Part shown: positions 1 through 5,058 of the stretch, piece after piece
Position numbering within the stretch: position 1 is the first letter of the stretch
Layout of the letters: each line of letters begins with the position of its first letter
Origin: an uncultured Clostridia bacterium
GTDB taxonomy: Bacteria > Bacillota > Clostridia > Christensenellales > CAG-138
Assembly: GCA_947304365.1 (NCBI GenBank)
Contig: CAMZAY010000095.1
Coordinates: 1 to 5,108, forward strand
Reading direction: 5' to 3'
DNA: 5,108 nucleotides
Position numbers and translations under genes: made by a program
The notes under the pieces: model-generated
Database searches by the model: none
Seen by the model: only the letters and a program-made list of their open reading frames with translations
What the model was told of the DNA's origin: nothing

Positions 1-238
1 GCTCTGTCGGTGCTGACGTTACCGTATCGGTCGGCTCGGCGGAGGGCTGCTCCGAGGGCGCGTCGGTGGGATCGCCGACGGGCGCGGCGCTCTCCGAATG
101 CGAGGGCTCGCCGCTCGCGCCGATATCCACGGAAATATGTTCCTTTATATCCTTTATGCAGCCCGCCGCGGGAACAAGGAATAAAAGCGCCATTATAAGC
201 GCGGCGGCCTTAATAGAAATCCTTGCAGAGCTCCTCAT
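1..238 (-). CDS. Lipoprotein, N-terminal part (runs off the left edge)
   Basis: Reading the minus strand from ATG at 238-236 gives 79 codons open to the window edge. The first residues are MRSSARISIK, then a hydrophobic stretch (about residues 11-24, AAALIMALLF and on) and a lipobox-like AAGC with Cys27. This fits a type II signal peptide, with the Cys lipidated and the protein anchored on the outer face of the membrane. After about residue 40 the sequence turns into a Pro/Ser/Thr/Glu/Asp-rich, low-complexity stretch (repeated P-T-D, P-S-E and P-S-A-E pieces), typical of a flexible linker between the lipid anchor and a folded domain. That domain lies outside the window, so the function cannot be named. 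The start is supported by GGAGG (plus-strand CCTCC at 246-250) seven bases upstream. The gene is divergent from the YjbR-EVE gene. The lipobox has Ala rather than Leu at -3, which is acceptable but less canonical. Confidence 0.8.
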   Translation of the reverse strand, partial: MRSSARISIKAAALIMALLFLVPAAGCIKDIKEHISVDIGASGEPSHSESAAPVGDPTDAPSEQPSAEPTDTVTSAPTE

Positions 239-270
239 ACAAAAACCTCCGTAGAAACATAATACCCCTT

Positions 271-300
271 ATTATAACATTTTTACCCCGTGTTGTTCAA
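271..300 (-). promoter_or_regulatory. Sigma-A-like promoter of the left lipoprotein gene
   Basis: On the minus strand, TTGAAC (300-295) is followed after 18 bases by a perfect TATAAT (276-271). The -10 is preceded by TG one base upstream (extended -10). Transcription would start near 264, giving a leader of about 26 bases that contains the GGAGG ribosome binding site. The position and orientation fit the lipoprotein start at 238. Confidence 0.7.
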
Positions 301-314
301 CAGCTTATTTTCGG

Positions 315-343
315 TTGAAAACGGGCGGGCGGTGTGCTATCAT
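315..343 (+). promoter_or_regulatory. Sigma-A-like promoter of the YjbR-EVE gene
   Basis: TTGAAA (315-320), a 17-base spacer and TATCAT (338-343) with an extended TG at 335-336. The predicted transcription start is near 350, which places the AGGAGG ribosome binding site (351-356) almost at the 5' end of the message. The -35 box lies only about 15 bases from the -35 box of the divergent lipoprotein promoter, so a regulator or polymerase at one could affect the other. Confidence 0.6.
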
Positions 344-350
344 GAAAAAA

Positions 351-356
351 AGGAGG
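351..356 (+). promoter_or_regulatory. Ribosome binding site deciding the YjbR-EVE start
   Basis: A full AGGAGG lies eight bases before ATG at 365. This selects ATG 365 over the in-frame GTG at 290. The longer form would also start upstream of, and read through, the predicted promoter. Confidence 0.85.
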
Positions 357-364
357 ACGCCGCC

Positions 365-1105
365 ATGCTCAAGGATAGGCTGACCGAATACGCGCGCAGA
401 AAATACGGCGCCGAGCCGGAGCATCTTTGGATGCGCTGGCCGGAATACGCCGTGCTCCGCCATAAGGACAACGGCAAATGGTTCGCGGTATTCATGGAGA
501 TTTCACCGGACAAGCTCGGTATTAAGGGAGAGGGCCTGATTCACGTTATCAACGTCAAGGTGGACGACCCTCTGCTTCTCGAGCTTTTGATAAAGGAGCC
601 GGGACATTTCCGCGGCTGGCACATGAGCCGCAGGAGCTGGATGACGGTGCTGCTCGACGGGACCGTCCCGTTTGAGGAGCTTGCGGCGCTCCTCGACAAG
701 AGCTTCGCCGCGACCGCCTCCGCAAAGAAGAAAAAGGAGATCCGCCCCAAGAAGGAGTGGCTCGTTCCGGCAAATCCGAAGTATTACGATATCGTAAGCG
801 CATTCGGCGCTTCGGATGAAATAATGTGGAAGCAGGGCGCGGGCATAAAGAAGGGCGATACGGTGTTCATGTACGTCGGCGCGCCGGTCTCGGCGATACT
901 CTATAAATGCTCCGTCACGGAAACGGACGTCCCGTACAAATACGCCGACGGGAAGCTCACGATAAAGAGCCTTATGCGGATAAAGCTCTTAAAAAGATAT
1001 CCTGCGGACAAATTCACGTTCGGAAGGCTCAACGACGAATTCGGCGTCTGCGCCGTGCGCGGGCCGAGGGGAGTGCCGAACGCGCTCTCAAAGGCGCTGA
1101 AATAA
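365..1105 (+). CDS. MmcQ/YjbR (DUF419) domain protein fused to an EVE/PUA-like domain
   Basis: The product is 246 residues from ATG 365. Residues 1-116 match the MmcQ/YjbR family: WMRWPEYAVLRH near the N-terminus, then GKWFAVFMEI (37-46), the HVINVKVDDP strand (60-69), and a PGHFRGWHMSRRSWMTVLLDG segment (79-99) like the family's P-x-x-x-x-x-H-M-x-x-x-W-x-x-V-x-L-D-G pattern. A lysine-rich linker (KKKKEIRPKK, 121-130) leads to residues 131-246, which resemble an EVE/PUA-like domain: WLVPANPKYYDI, an I-x-W-K-Q segment at 153-157, KGDTVFMYVG at 163-172, and RGPRGVP at 232-238. YjbR-type folds have a double-wing DNA-binding-like shape, and EVE domains are known to read modified bases in DNA or RNA. 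A nucleic-acid-binding role is therefore inferred, but the actual ligand is unknown. There is no signal peptide, so it is probably cytosolic. It appears to be a single-gene unit with its own promoter and terminator. Family assignment is fairly sure; function is not. Confidence 0.88.
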   Translation: MLKDRLTEYARRKYGAEPEHLWMRWPEYAVLRHKDNGKWFAVFMEISPDKLGIKGEGLIHVINVKVDDPLLLELLIKEPGHFRGWHMSRRSWMTVLLDGTVPFEELAALLDKSFAATASAKKKKEIRPKKEWLVPANPKYYDIVSAFGASDEIMWKQGAGIKKGDTVFMYVGAPVSAILYKCSVTETDVPYKYADGKLTIKSLMRIKLLKRYPADKFTFGRLNDEFGVCAVRGPRGVPNALSKALK

Positions 1106-1125
1106 CGGTACTTCGATTCAACAAA

Positions 1126-1167
1126 AAGCATGGTATCAGAGAAAACTCTGTACCATGCTTGTTTTTT
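1126..1167. terminator. Bidirectional intrinsic terminator at a convergent junction
   Basis: The arm AAGCATGGTA (1126-1135) pairs with TACCATGCTT (1151-1160). After a single bulged T (1136), CAGAG (1137-1141) pairs with CTCTG (1146-1150) around an AAAA loop. On the plus strand the stem is followed by TTTTTT (1162-1167). On the minus strand the preceding A-run reads as a T-run directly after the stem. It lies 20 bases after the YjbR-EVE stop and about 110 bases after the stop of the convergent lipoprotein, so it can end both transcripts. Confidence 0.9.
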
Positions 1168-1213
1168 CTGACAAGAATTGTCTCGCGGCGCGTCACGCCC
1201 GCTTTGTTCGTTT

Positions 1214-1245
1214 AAGGCGAGCACTCCCTTGGGAGCGCTCGCCTT
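1214..1245. repeat. GC-rich inverted repeat, possible second terminator
   Basis: AAGGCGAGC (1214-1222) pairs perfectly with GCTCGCCTT (1237-1245). After one A/C mismatch, CTCCC (1224-1228) pairs with GGGAG (1231-1235). It starts 27 bases past the stop of the minus-strand lipoprotein, as expected for a terminator of that gene. However, the minus-strand sequence after the stem (TTAAACGAAC) has only a poor T-tract. On the plus strand a TTTTT run occurs a little further on (1254-1258). An alternative pairing of AGCACT (1220-1225) with AGTGCT (1249-1254) would place that T-run right after a weaker stem. I see no gene in 1106-1272. Confidence 0.6.
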
Positions 1246-1272
1246 TACAGTGCTTTTTAATATTCTTCCCTA

Positions 1273-2502
1273 TCAGTCGTTTATGAACCAGACGTAAGCC
1301 TTGGGAATGCCGTCCTCGTTCAGGCCCATCGGGCGGCCGTATATGCTGGAGTAGGTCTTGCCCACCTCGAGCGTACCGGCGGAGGCGTAATGGTTATGGT
1401 ATTCGAGCACTATTGAATTGCCGTCGTCGAGGCGCAGCACGGCGAGCACATAATCGTCGTTCTTCAATATCTCGATAACGGTGCCGCCGATCTGGTAGCC
1501 CTGCGTGCCTGCGTAGGCGAACGACGCGTAATTCATGCGCCATGCGCCCATTACGTAGCTCGACATCTCCGGCGCGCGCTGCACGTGTATGCTGCGCTGT
1601 GAGATCTGCCCGGCGGGGGTGGTGCAGACAAGGTCGATAATGTAATCGCCAAGGGCCGCCATGCCGACGCTGAAGGAGAAGTTGCCCTCCCCGTCGATTA
1701 CGGGGGAGGAGATCGTGGCGTTGGTGGATTCGCTCGTGGCGGTCAAAGCGCTCCCCGCGGGGACCCTGCCGCGCACCTCGATGGGGTCGACAACGCTCCT
1801 GACCCTCTGCGAATACTCCGTATCGCCGTATTCCCAGGGCATCTGTATAAGCGTTTCGGTGGGGAAGGCGGTCTTAACGTCCACCCTGACGGTATGCCTG
1901 TAAGTGGAGTAGCCGTTGAGCGACGCGGTTATGTTGATCGTATGCTCGCCCGTATCCTCGAACCTTACGGTGTGGGTGAAGCTGCCGTTCACGGCGACTT
2001 CCGCCGGTTCGCCGCCGACGGTCACGACGGAGGTTATCGGGTCGACCCTGCCGGAGATAGTAACGCTGCCGTCCTCGGAAACGAGCTGATCGCCCTCGTC
2101 AAGGGAGACCATTATGGCGGGCACGTCCACCATTACGGAGCCCATATTTTCGATAAGGGTCTCCGTCCCGTCCTTGCCCACGCGGTAGACGGTGGGGGTG
2201 ACTTCGCAGAAGTTTTCCTCAAGCGGTTCGTTGGGGAGCAGGCTCGACACCGGCACCTTGAAGGTGACGTATTTCTTGGCGGGGATGGTGACTTCCGTCC
2301 TTATGCCGTCAGTATTGACGTATACCAGGCGGGATCCCTCCCTGCCGTAAACGGTCACGAGGTACGAATTGGAGTTGGGATCTTTCTTGATCTCCGGCGC
2401 ACGCCTTGAGGTGCAGCCGGCAAGCATCAGACACAACAGGATCGCAGCCAGCGCCGCGGCGATCAAAGCGGCCTTCCTTCCGAAGGAGTTATTATTCTTC
2501 AT
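1273..2502 (-). CDS. Lipoprotein with Ig-like domains
   Basis: The product is 409 residues. A basic N-terminus (MKNNNSFGRK), a hydrophobic core (11-26) and the lipobox LAGC with Cys30 mark a lipoprotein exported by Sec and anchored to the outer face of the cytoplasmic membrane. After a short polar linker there are four apparent beta-rich segments. Residues 45-130 are unassigned. Residues 131-209 are Ig-like, with SVTISGRVDP, NGSFTHTVRF and GEHTINITA strands similar to glucodextranase-B-type Ig domains. Residues 234-308 are a second Ig-like unit, with DPIEVRGRVPAG, GEGNFSFSVGM and GDYIIDLVCTTPAG. Residues 313-409 form a Trp/Tyr-rich C-terminal domain with no catalytic motif that I recognise. 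The two Ig units follow the same strand pattern (V-x-GRV...G-x-F-x-x-x-V...GD/E-x-x-I), which suggests duplication. A structural, adhesive or ligand-binding surface role is likely; no substrate can be named. The start is supported by GAGG (2513-2510) seven bases upstream. It is a single-gene unit, convergent with the YjbR-EVE gene. Confidence 0.85.
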   Translation of the reverse strand: MKNNNSFGRKAALIAAALAAILLCLMLAGCTSRRAPEIKKDPNSNSYLVTVYGREGSRLVYVNTDGIRTEVTIPAKKYVTFKVPVSSLLPNEPLEENFCEVTPTVYRVGKDGTETLIENMGSVMVDVPAIMVSLDEGDQLVSEDGSVTISGRVDPITSVVTVGGEPAEVAVNGSFTHTVRFEDTGEHTINITASLNGYSTYRHTVRVDVKTAFPTETLIQMPWEYGDTEYSQRVRSVVDPIEVRGRVPAGSALTATSESTNATISSPVIDGEGNFSFSVGMAALGDYIIDLVCTTPAGQISQRSIHVQRAPEMSSYVMGAWRMNYASFAYAGTQGYQIGGTVIEILKNDDYVLAVLRLDDGNSIVLEYHNHYASAGTLEVGKTYSSIYGRPMGLNEDGIPKAYVWFIND

Positions 2503-2557
2503 AAAATGACCTCAATTTCGGTATTGATGGCGGGCGGAAATGACACGCCCACACTTC

Positions 2558-2586
2558 ATTATAACTTATTTGTGATAATAAATCAA
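2558..2586 (-). promoter_or_regulatory. Sigma-A-like promoter of the Ig-domain lipoprotein
   Basis: On the minus strand, TTGATT (2586-2581), a 17-base spacer and TATAAT (2563-2558). Transcription would start near 2551, giving a leader of about 49 bases before ATG 2502. The -35 box lies six bases from the large dyad at 2593-2626. Confidence 0.75.
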
Positions 2587-2592
2587 GTCTTT

Positions 2593-2626
2593 GCGGGCAA
2601 AACGGGGTCAAGACCCCCTTGCCCGC
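2593..2626. repeat. Large GC-rich dyad between divergent promoters
   Basis: The outer arms GCGGGCAA (2593-2600) and TTGCCCGC (2619-2626) are perfect inverted repeats. Inner arms GGGGTC (2604-2609) and GACCCC (2612-2617) flank a central AA. The two parts are separated by AAC on the left and a single C on the right. There is no T-run after the stem on either strand, and by the predicted start sites it is upstream of both transcripts. It is therefore not an obvious terminator or leader element. Its right arm contains the proposed -35 of the peptidase promoter, so it may act as an operator in DNA. It could also be a small dispersed palindromic repeat. Confidence 0.7.
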
Positions 2627-2647
2627 GGACGAAATAACTGGTATAAT
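2619..2647 (+). promoter_or_regulatory. Extended -10 promoter of the peptidase operon
   Basis: A perfect TATAAT (2642-2647) is preceded by TGG (2639-2641, extended -10). At 17 bases upstream the -35 position is TTGCCC (2619-2624), a weak match (four of six) that lies wholly within the right arm of the dyad. Transcription would start near 2654. A weak -35 combined with an extended -10 and an overlapping dyad suggests that activity could be modulated. Confidence 0.65.
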
Positions 2648-2664
2648 CGATCTGTCGAAAAATG

Positions 2665-2699
2665 CCGCATATGCGGGGAAAGGAAGCCTGTAATCAGGC
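2665..2699 (+). promoter_or_regulatory. Structured leader of the peptidase mRNA
   Basis: The roughly 57-base leader holds two small stem-loops: CCGC-ATAT-GCGG (2665-2676, a perfect 12-base palindrome) and GCCTG-TAAT-CAGGC (2686-2699). Between them lies the purine-rich AAAGGA (2679-2684), the only good Shine-Dalgarno candidate, 26 bases before ATG 2711. Folding the second hairpin would shorten that gap to about 12 bases. A six-codon ORF (MIDYEQ, 2701-2721) starts directly after the hairpin and overlaps the peptidase start in another frame. I do not recognise a known riboswitch class here. Confidence 0.45.
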
Positions 2700-2710
2700 G
2701 ATGATCGATT

Positions 2711-4480
2711 ATGAACAGTGAATGGTCCCTCGACGTGCTCTACACCGGGTACGACTCTCCAGAATTCAAGCGGGATATGGACGCCGCGGACGAGGCCGTC
2801 CGTGTTTTCAACGAGGCGGCTGCCGCCATGGACCCCGCCGATCCCGCGGGCACTATCAAAAGGATGCTCGGCCTTATGGAGGAGAACGAGAAGCTCTTTT
2901 CAAGGCTGTACTCCTTCTGCGGGCTCAAGCAGGCCGCCAACACCAGGGATGAGCAGGCGGCGGCGTATCTGGGCAAACTGATGGCGCGTTACAGCGCAAT
3001 GACCAAGCCGCGCACCGCGTTTGAGAAATTCGTCGCATCCGCGGAGGATCTTGACGGCGTCATCGCCTCCGATCCGATGCTCGCCGAATACGGCTACATG
3101 CTCAAGAACATAAAGGAGGACAGCAAGCACCTCCTTTCCGAAGAAGCGGAGGAGATAATGTCCCTTTACGATATCTCCGGCGGAAGCGCCTGGGGCGATC
3201 TCCAGAATGCGCTGACATCGTCCGTCACCGCGGAGTTCAGGGGCGAAACGCTCAATCTCTCCGCGATCCGCAACAAGGCGTACGATCCCGATCCCGCCGT
3301 CCGCAGGGAGGCTTACGAGGCGGAGCTCAAATGCTATGACAAGATAAAGGAGCCCGTTGCGGCGGCGCTCAACAGCATAAAGCTCCAGGTCATCAACGAG
3401 GCAAGGCTTCGCGGCTTCGAAAGCCCGCTTGCCGAGGTGCTCCATTACGAGCGCATGAAGAAGGAAACGCTTGACGCGCTCTTTGCCGCCATGGACGAGT
3501 TCATGCCCGTTTTCCGCGATTATTTGAAGACGAAGGCGCATGCGCTCGGGCATAAGGACGGGCTGCCCTGGTACGATCTCTTCGCGCCGATGGGCGGGAG
3601 CGACAAAACCTATACCACCGAGGACGCGCGTGATTATCTTTTAAACATATTCGCCGGCTTCGACAAGGATCTTCACGATATGGTCGAGAGGGCGTTCAGC
3701 GAGAGCTGGATCGACTTCTACCCGCGCGAGGGCAAATCGGGCGGCGCGTTCTGCTCCGGCCTCCGCGAATTCAGGCAGAGCCGCGTGCTCACGAATTTCG
3801 ACGGCTCTTTCAGCGACGTGGTCACGCTCGCGCATGAGCTCGGTCACGCCTTCCACAACCTCAATATAGAGGATCACCGTCCCCTTAACGGCGATTATTC
3901 GATGCCCGTTGCGGAGACCGCTTCGACCTTCAACGAGCACGTCGTTATGGACGCCGCGATCGCCGCCGCGAAGGATCCCAAGGAGAAGCTCGCGCTCATC
4001 GAGAGCCAGCTCATGGACACCACGCAGATCATAGTCGATATCTATTCGCGCTACCTGTTCGAGAGCGGCGTATTCGCCAACCGCGAGGAGGAGTTCATGT
4101 TCCCCGACAGGCTCTGCGCCATGATGCTCGACGCCGAGAAGAAGGCGTACGGCGACGGGCTCGATCCCGAATACCTGCATCCCTATATGTGGGTCTGCAA
4201 GGGGCATTATTATTCGAGCGGGCTTTCCTTCTACAATTTCCCGTACGCGTTCGGCGGCCTCTTCGCACGCGGGCTCTACGCCAAGTATCTTGAGGAGGGG
4301 CCCGAGTTCGTCGGGAAGTACCGCGGTCTGCTCCATGCCACGCCCGTAAAGAGCGTGGAGGATACCGCGCTCATCGCCGGCATCGACCTTACCGATAAGG
4401 AATTCTGGCGCATGAGCCTCGCCTCCTACCGCAGCAGGGTGGAAGAGTTCAAGCGCCTCGTAAGCGAGATATACGGATGA
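2711..4480 (+). CDS. pepF: M3 family oligoendopeptidase F (zinc metallopeptidase)
   Basis: The product is 589 residues, the usual length for the family. The N-terminus (WSLDVLYTGYDSPEF, residues 5-19) is the typical PepF opening and supports ATG 2711, although no Shine-Dalgarno sits at normal distance (see the leader). Residues 1-200 form the helical N-terminal lobe and the rest the catalytic lobe. The zinc site is HELGH at 375-379: His375 and His379 bind zinc, Glu376 is the catalytic base, and Glu402 in AETASTFNE is the expected third ligand, with spacing as in M3 enzymes. The later block with His499, Tyr500, Tyr501, Tyr508 and Tyr512 (HYYSSGLSFYNFPYAFG) matches the conserved substrate-binding segment. 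All key residues are present, so it should be active. The family cleaves short and medium peptides in the cytosol, and no signal peptide or membrane segment is seen. The exact substrate is unknown. It is the first gene of an apparent two-gene operon. Confidence 0.96.
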   Translation: MNSEWSLDVLYTGYDSPEFKRDMDAADEAVRVFNEAAAAMDPADPAGTIKRMLGLMEENEKLFSRLYSFCGLKQAANTRDEQAAAYLGKLMARYSAMTKPRTAFEKFVASAEDLDGVIASDPMLAEYGYMLKNIKEDSKHLLSEEAEEIMSLYDISGGSAWGDLQNALTSSVTAEFRGETLNLSAIRNKAYDPDPAVRREAYEAELKCYDKIKEPVAAALNSIKLQVINEARLRGFESPLAEVLHYERMKKETLDALFAAMDEFMPVFRDYLKTKAHALGHKDGLPWYDLFAPMGGSDKTYTTEDARDYLLNIFAGFDKDLHDMVERAFSESWIDFYPREGKSGGAFCSGLREFRQSRVLTNFDGSFSDVVTLAHELGHAFHNLNIEDHRPLNGDYSMPVAETASTFNEHVVMDAAIAAAKDPKEKLALIESQLMDTTQIIVDIYSRYLFESGVFANREEEFMFPDRLCAMMLDAEKKAYGDGLDPEYLHPYMWVCKGHYYSSGLSFYNFPYAFGGLFARGLYAKYLEEGPEFVGKYRGLLHATPVKSVEDTALIAGIDLTDKEFWRMSLASYRSRVEEFKRLVSEIYG

Positions 4481-4986
4481 AGGCCGTTATAAAGACGGAA
4501 AGGCTCCTTCTCGCTCCGCTTGAGGAAGGGGACGGGAAGGAGCTCATCGCCATACTCCGGGACCCCGGCGTCAACGGGACGTACATGGTCCCCGAGCTTG
4601 ACATGCCCGATGCGCAAAAGGCGCTCTTTGACCGGCTATACGCCTTCACGCACAGGGAGGACCGCTTCGCCCGCGGCATTTACCTTGACGGAAGGCTGAT
4701 CGGCATGATCCACGACGTCGGCATGGAGGAAGGAGAGGTCGAGCTCGGCTGGTTCGTCGACCCGGCTTCGAGGGGCAGGGGCTTCGCTCCGGAGGCGCTT
4801 GCCGCCGCCGTGCGGGAGCTGTTCGCCGAAGGCTTCCGCGTGATAAAGGCGGGCGCGTTCACAGAGAACGCGGCGAGCCTCCGCGTTATGGAAAAATGCG
4901 GCATGCGTCCCACGGGGGAGAGGGAGATCATTCCCTACCGCGGCAGGGACCGTGAATGCGTTTATATGGCGATAACGAAGGAATAA
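4477..4986 (+). CDS. GNAT family N-acetyltransferase (RimJ/RimL-like)
   Basis: The product is 169 residues, a full single GNAT domain. The N-terminus IKTERLLLAPLEEGDG (5-20) is the usual opening of the RimJ/RimL-type group. GIYLDGRLIGMIHD (67-80) and VELGWFVDP (88-96) form the central strands. The acetyl-CoA pyrophosphate loop is RGRGFA at 99-104 (the R/Q-x-x-G-x-G/A motif), followed by helix PEALAAAVRELF (105-116). NAASLRVMEKCGM (131-143) is the motif B region typical of this group. It should transfer an acetyl group from acetyl-CoA to an amine; the acceptor (protein N-terminus, polyamine, antibiotic or other) cannot be told. The start overlaps the pepF stop as ATGA, and only a weak ribosome binding site lies upstream, so translation is probably coupled to pepF. 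It shares the operon and terminator with pepF. Confidence 0.93.
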   Translation: MKAVIKTERLLLAPLEEGDGKELIAILRDPGVNGTYMVPELDMPDAQKALFDRLYAFTHREDRFARGIYLDGRLIGMIHDVGMEEGEVELGWFVDPASRGRGFAPEALAAAVRELFAEGFRVIKAGAFTENAASLRVMEKCGMRPTGEREIIPYRGRDRECVYMAITKE

Positions 4987-4998
4987 AAACAGGACAAG

Positions 4999-5031
4999 AA
5001 AAGCATGGCAAGTATTCGCCATGCTTTTTTT
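4999..5031. terminator. Bidirectional intrinsic terminator of the pepF-GNAT operon
   Basis: AAAAGCATGGC (4999-5009) pairs with GCCATGCTTTT (5018-5028) around an eight-base loop, and the T-run extends to 5031. It begins 12 bases after the GNAT stop. Read on the minus strand, the stem is followed by TTTTCTTGT, so it could also stop the gene arriving from the right. The AAGCATGG/CCATGCTT core is identical to that of the terminator at 1126-1167. Confidence 0.92.
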
Positions 5032-5038
5032 CATATGC

Positions 5039-5058
5039 GCGGGCGTCGCCCGCTTTTT
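5039..5058 (+). terminator. Second, tandem hairpin terminator
   Basis: GCGGGC (5039-5044) pairs with GCCCGC (5048-5053) around a GTC loop and is followed by TTTTT (5054-5058). It sits just behind the first terminator as a backup for plus-strand transcription. It borders the predicted stop of the minus-strand gene, for which it would be a hairpin without a T-run. Confidence 0.65.

Noticed and set aside
290..364. Longer YjbR-EVE form starting at GTG 290 (25 extra residues)
   Set aside because: It would begin upstream of the predicted promoter and lacks a ribosome binding site. ATG 365 has AGGAGG at ideal distance, and the family domain starts right there.
1170..1182. Short palindrome GACAA-GAA-TTGTC in the convergent spacer
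   Set aside because: The stem is only five bases with a three-base loop, has no T-run and no promoter nearby, and is likely by chance.
1894..2409. Plus-strand open frame of 171 codons inside the Ig-domain lipoprotein
   Set aside because: It is antisense to a well-supported lipoprotein gene, has no ribosome binding site, and its composition is what a GC-biased codon third position produces on the opposite strand.
2665..2699. Possible known riboswitch (two small tandem hairpins, considered mini-ykkC/guanidine-II, fluoride and preQ1 types)
   Set aside because: The loops are ATAT and TAAT rather than the ACGR loops of guanidine-II, and none of the conserved cores of the other classes is present.
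2900..4336. Long minus-strand open frames (217 and 231 codons) inside pepF
   Set aside because: They are antisense shadows of a clear M3 peptidase with all its catalytic residues. They show no recognisable domain and no ribosome binding site.
4636..5034. Minus-strand open frame starting MKKSMANTCHAFLVLFLF, resembling a signal peptide
   Set aside because: Its start and hydrophobic stretch are the translated terminator at 4999-5031, and the rest is antisense to the GNAT gene.
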